A DNA stretch of 64,000 nucleotides from Neoaliturus tenellus (taxonomy: Eukaryota > Arthropoda > Insecta > Hemiptera > Cicadellidae). Position numbers and translations under genes: made by a program. Under the pieces are notes generated by a model. That model did no database searches. It was not told where the DNA came from and worked only from the letters and a program-made list of their open reading frames with translations. Position 1 is the first letter of the stretch; each line of letters begins with the position of its first letter. Shown here one piece after another: positions 48,301 to 54,300 of the stretch. The stretch lies in assembly GCA_030545055.2 (NCBI GenBank), contig CM061533.1:189567459-189631458 (forward strand). Reading direction: 5' to 3'.

Positions 48301-51300
48301 GACATCTAGCATTAAAGGACAATGTAAAGTTAATCTCAAAGTTTTGGGTCATTCCTATGATAACGTTAATCTTTTCATTCTCTCGGACCTGTGTGCAGAT
48401 ATAATCATAGGACATGATATACTAAAACAGCATGAAAGTGTACAGTTAAAATTTGGTGGAATCAAAGACCCCTTGAAAGTATGTAGTGTTGCTGCAGCAT
48501 GCGTTCAACCTGCTTCTTTATTTTCTAATCTTAAGCCAGAATGTAAGCCCATTGCAATAAAATCTCGTTGACACTCAGTAGAAGATTTAAAGTTCATTGA
48601 AAACGAGATAACACAACTTCTTCGTGCAGGTATAATCGAGCCCAGTATTTCTCCGTGGAGGGCCCAGCCACTAGTTGTGTCTAGTGACAATCACAAGAAA
48701 AGAATGGTTATAGACTATTCTAGAACCATTAACCGTTTCACACTATTGGATGCATATCCATTACCAAGAATAGAGGAAATTGTAAATAACGTTGCAAACA
48801 ATGAGGTCTTTAGTACAATAGATTTGAAAAGCGCTTACCATCAAATTCCAATCCGAGATGAAGATAAACCATACACAGCTTTTGAGGCTTGCGGTCCGCT
48901 TTTCCAGTTCAAGCGTATTCCATTTGGTTACCCCAAATGGTGTTGCTGCATTTCAACGAGTTATTGATGAAATTATTCGCACGGAAAATCTCAAAGATAC
49001 ATACACATACTTAGATGATGTAACCGTTTGTGGAAAATCCCAAGCTGAACATGATGGCAATCTCAGAAGATTCATGGAAGCAGCTAAAAAGTATAATTTA
49101 ACAATTAACAGCGACAAGTCATCATTCTCTACTACCTCTATCAACCTCCTAGGATATTTGATTACAAATAAGACCATAAGGCCAGACCCTGCTAGACTGG
49201 ATCCTTTAAGAAAACTACCTCCGCCTAGAGATGTTGCATCATTAAGAAGGACTTTGGGGATGTTTTCACACTATTCTTCGCATATCCCTCAGTTTTCAGA
49301 CAAGGTAGCCCCACTAGCGAGATGTTCATTTCCTCTGGCACGAGAAGCACTAAATGCATTCGAAACTTTAAAAAAGGAGATTGAAAATGCAGTTTTAACA
49401 AGTATTGATCCAGAAACACCTTTCACAGTTGAAACAGATGGTTCTGAAACTGCTCTTGCTGCAACTTTATCTCAATCTGGTCGTCCCGTAGCATTCTTCT
49501 CAAGGATTTTATCAGGTTCTGAACTAAAACACTCATCAGTTGAGAAGGAAGCTCAAGCAATTGTTGAAGCTCTTCACAAATGGAGAAATTTTCTTGTTGG
49601 CAATCATTTCAAACTTATCACAGATCAAAGGTCAGTGTCATTTATGTTCGATAATACAAAACATGGAAAAGTGAAGAATGAAAAAATAATGCGATGGCGG
49701 ATGGAGTTATCCTGTTTTCACTATGACATAATCTATCGGCCTGGTAAAGACAATGTCACTGCAGATTCTTTTTCACGAATTTGTTCAGCCATCTTAGATT
49801 CAACAAAGAATCTGAAAGAAATTCATAGAGCACTTTGTCAACCAGGAGTTACTCGTTTATACCATTAAATAAGAAGCAAAAATTTACCGTATTCTTTGGA
49901 AGAGGTGCGTCGTGTAATTGCCGCATGTGATGTTTGCGCTGCTATTAAACCACGGTTTTTCAAACATAATGGAACACTCATTAAAGCGACTTCGCCTTTT
50001 GAACGACACAACATAGATTTCAAAGGGCCATTGCCGACAGTGAGTAGGAATCCGTTATCTTTTAGTGGTGATAGATGAGTATTCGAGGTTTCCGTTTGCC
50101 TTCCCTTGTTCTGATCTGTCATCTTCAACGGTAATCATTCATCTAAAGAATCTTTTCTACTTATTTGGCATACCAACTTATTTACATTCTGACCGCGGAA
50201 GTTCTTTCATGTCGCAAGAATTAAAGGAGTTTTTGAATACTCTTGGTATCGCCACTAGTAGAACGACGGCTTATAACCCACAAGGGAATGGGCAAGTAGA
50301 AAGATACAATGGCATTTTGTGGAAGAGTATTGAACTTGCCTTGAAATCAGCCAATCTAGATACAACGCGTTGGGAATCTGTGTTGCAAAGTGCCCTACAT
50401 TCTGTTCGCTCCCTATTGTGTACAAGCACTAATGCCACCCCACATGAACGGATGTTCATTCATCCAAGACGAACCTGGAATGGCCAATCGGCTCCTTCAT
50501 GGTTGCTTACACCTGGACCTGTATATTTGAAGAAACATGTCAGAGCATCAAAATACGAACCACTTGTAGAAGAAGTTACGTTACTCCATGGAAATGCTGA
50601 GTATGCCCATGTTCAATACGCTGATGGCAGAGAGGCAACTGTTTCTACACGACATCTAGCCCCTATAGGGAGATCCAGAGTAGATATTCCTGCGTTTGCA
50701 AAAGAAAACCACGAAACTTTAGACAGTCCTACCAATCCAGATGAGCAACCTGACGACAATAATGAAGAAATAAGTCAAGATGTGCAAGAAAGTAATATGT
50801 CTCAAGTTACAAATAAAGAAATGTTACGTGAGCACAATGACACTAGAAATGTTCAAGGCAGTCCTCAACGAAGCTATAGACAAAGACGTACCCCAAGGTA
50901 CCTTGAGGATTATGAGACGTAACGAAAACCCCTGGAGGGAAGAATGTTATATTATTTGTATATTTTGTTTGTCCAATCAGATGGTTAATTTATAATGTTT
51001 GTTTATTACTAGTTCTTTTCCTTGTTCTTATAAAGTGATGTGTGTATTTCTAGTTAAATAAAACCTTTCTAAAGGTATTCATCTTAATATGTGAGTTTTC
51101 ATTTTGTTTTGTCATAATCCCTCATTACAAAAACCAAACCAAAATTCTTACCTTCTACCCTAATAATGGGTTGTCAACAAATATTTCTTTCAATTTAGCA
51201 CTGATTACAATAATATAACACTTGAATTTAGGAATTAATTCATTTGGAACGTTTTGTAGTTTTGTATTGGTGTTACCGAAGCGCGAGCATCGATGATGTC

Positions 51301-54300
51301 AGGTCCGGGCGCCTGTGTCAAAGTCAAAGTCAAAAATATCTTTATTATACAATTCTTCAAGAATTACAATAGTGTCAAGTGGTTTGTTTTAAAATTGGTT
51401 GATTGTTGGTTTACAGTAGGTCTTCTCTCCTCTCAAGAAATTCATCTAGGGTGTAGAAAGGTCTTGCCGTCAGCCATATATTCAACTCCGTCTTGAGGTT
51501 GTTCCCAGTAAGGTCTCTCATGGATGCAGGTAGGTGGTTTCGTAGCTTGCAGCAGCTGTATGATGGTTTTTTCTCTGCAAGAGTCGTACGGTGAACTGGC
51601 AAGTTGAACCTTGAACCGTGACGGGTGTTGTATGAATGGAAGTCTCTGTTCCTTGGTGGTTGTATTTTGTCCACATGCAGGATACTTTCTTGAATGTACA
51701 GAGATACAACTGTCATCATTTCGAGGTCCTGAAATGCCTGTCTGCAGGTTTGGCGTGGTGCAAGGTTGGCGAGGATTCTGACAGCTTTCTTCTGCAGGAG
51801 GAGGATCCGGTTCATGTTTTGTGATGATGTTCCTCCCCACACTAGTAGACCATAGCGGATGTGGGATTCTACTAGTGAGAAATAGGCAGTTTTAGCTGCT
51901 GCTAGTCCTGCAATCCACTTCACTCTTCGAACAACATAAATACTTGTGCTGATTTTTTTGCACAACACATTTATGTGTTCGGTCCAGGTCAACTTGCAAT
52001 CAAGCGTAATGCCGAGGAATTTGGTCTGAGTTGCTTCTGTGAGATCTGCTGCATTTTTTACTATGTCTTTCTTTGTTGAAAAGTGCATCAACATGGTGCA
52101 TGTTGGTACAGTGCATGTGAGTGTGCATGAGTCAGTAGCCCACTAATCCCTTAGGTACCACAGTTAAGCGGAAGACATGTCAGTTTCTAATAATTAATTA
52201 TTTATATTTAGGTATTCTAATCACCATTAGTTGTACTTAATTTCTCTTATAGCCTATAAATCTACATTTAAATTTGAACGATACTCACTTCAAAGTATTT
52301 GCCGTCCACCATGGATATCTCATCGATGATGAGATGTTTGCACCTCTTCCAGTTGGACAGTACCTGAGGCCGCTGAGCCAACTGCACACTGCGTTCCAAC
52401 GTCGCTTCTCCAGAACCGATGCCTAGAGTGTAGTAAAAGAATAACATTTCATTGGAATGAGGAGCGGGCATACATAGAAATTTAATCTTTTATTGCTATT
52501 ACAACAATAATACTCAATTTATACAATAATACATAATACTCAATAAATCAGATTTGATTTATATTTATAATATTCATTGTATCAAATAAATTTCACAATG
52601 TAAATTAGTTTGTAAGAAAGAACCTTTTGGCTGATTGGGTACAAAACAAGAACAAAAAATTCAACTAGCTTGAACCTGAGAAAATTGTGTTCAGGCAGCA
52701 TATAGACACACATAAAAAAACACACATTTTATCACTAATATTTCATCCCTATATGGGGAACATCTTCAGAGAAGAGGAGACTGAGTTTATAGTTGGAGAT
52801 TCAAACTATCCCTAATTAGTGTTGCTAACTGCCTGCAATAAATACTTTCACTGTACTGTTTGTAACATTTTTCTTGTAACCAAAAACCAGTTATAGCCAG
52901 ACACTTTAAAATAATTTTCAACTTTTCAGTAATGCCCTTCTGGTTGTTTTGTTTTATAACTTTCTCCCAGGGAAACATATGATTCACTACTCACTGCCCA
53001 GTATTAACCTAATACAACACAAGTCCCGTATTACCTGCAAAAGAGTGCAGTGTTGTTCCTGAGATAAGACAGGCGGCGGCTCCGGTGCTGGCGGTGGCGA
53101 TGGTCCGGTCCGGGGGCAGAGCCCCGATGATGTGACGCAGCAGAAACGACTTGCCAGTCCCTGCACTGCCTGCCGACACACACAGATCACTTTATGGAAT
53201 AAAGCTTTAAACATGGCCTACCAGTATTGCCATATGAATGAATTAGTGGATGTAACAAAAACGTCAGCTTAAATTCAGAAGATGTGCAGAGTACCACAGA
53301 GATAGGTATGAGGGATATGAGGGAAATTCCTTGGTATCACTATCGATGAGTACATCACATGGACTGATATTGACAATGTTGACTTGTATTGACAACCTCA
53401 TCAATAAACTAAATTAACAGTGTCTAAACACTATAGGAAAAACTCCATGAATGCCTTATTAATTTTTGAACAAATTTAATCTAATCTTTGAAACTTTGTA
53501 CATGTAGATAAGCATACGCCAGCATCTACTATCTGCAGGAACTATCTAAATACAGTTTGTAATGTTACACAACCATTCAGAGGGCGAGTCACAATAACCA
53601 GTTTTCAGTGTAAAACACTGTGTGGCCAAAGAAATGCTGCTACATTTCAGCATGTGTGAGGGATGATGGTGATGGAGTGGATTTGCTGTGAAATCACACA
53701 GCTAGGCTAGATCTAGTATCTAGGCTTAGATGCTATTCATTGACTACATATCGATTCAGTCTACTATGGGTAGACTACATCCCAGCAGTTTCAAAGGCTG
53801 TTGTTTCAGGAACAGGCTATATATTTTAATAAGCTTTTGTTTAGAATAACTAACTACAATTTAAATTTTTATTAGCATGTGAAATGACTTAGTGTAATTA
53901 CAAATAATGGATGCTCAGCATTTAGTTAAGCCAATGTCACCATTCTTGTACCATGTACATTACAATCATATTTTCTTTTAACACTGACGCATTTTATGAT
54001 GCATATTTAAAGGTGAGTATGACAAAAGAGTGAGTGTCATGATTGTGATGGATCAGATGAAGTGTAGCTTTGTTACTGACAAATAGCAGATGATTCATTT
54101 ATCAGGATCATTAACCCTTCGTCGGTGACAAGGATTTTAAAACACAATTGGTGACTCACGGAGTTTTTCTCCGGGTATTGAAATAATAGACAAGCAGGGT
54201 AGTTTTAAACATATATTTATGCAAACTTGTATAAAAACCATGTAGAATCAGTAAAAGTATTAATTAATGCAAAAAAAAAAAAAAAATACTTATACAAAAA

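Larger units (their letters stand above)
46717..51129 (+). mobile_element. Ty3/gypsy retrotransposon, complete but decayed
   Basis: LTRs at 46717-47415 and 50945-51129 begin TGTTATATTATT and end CATTACA. The flanks are a perfect 5-bp duplication AAAAC (46712-46716, 51130-51134). A purine tract GGAGGGAAGAA precedes the 3' LTR. Gag, protease, RT, RNase H and integrase follow in Ty3/gypsy order. Damage: TGA at 47484-47486, a frameshift near 47555, TGA at 48569-48571, a frameshift near 48935, TAA at 49866-49868 and a frameshift near 50060. It lies in PIF1 intron 4, antisense to the gene. Confidence 0.95.

Noticed and set aside
44903..51134. Idea that PIF1 exons 4-5 are separated by a processed gene copy
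   Set aside because: The intervening genes are plainly Ty3/gypsy, with LTRs and a 5-bp duplication.
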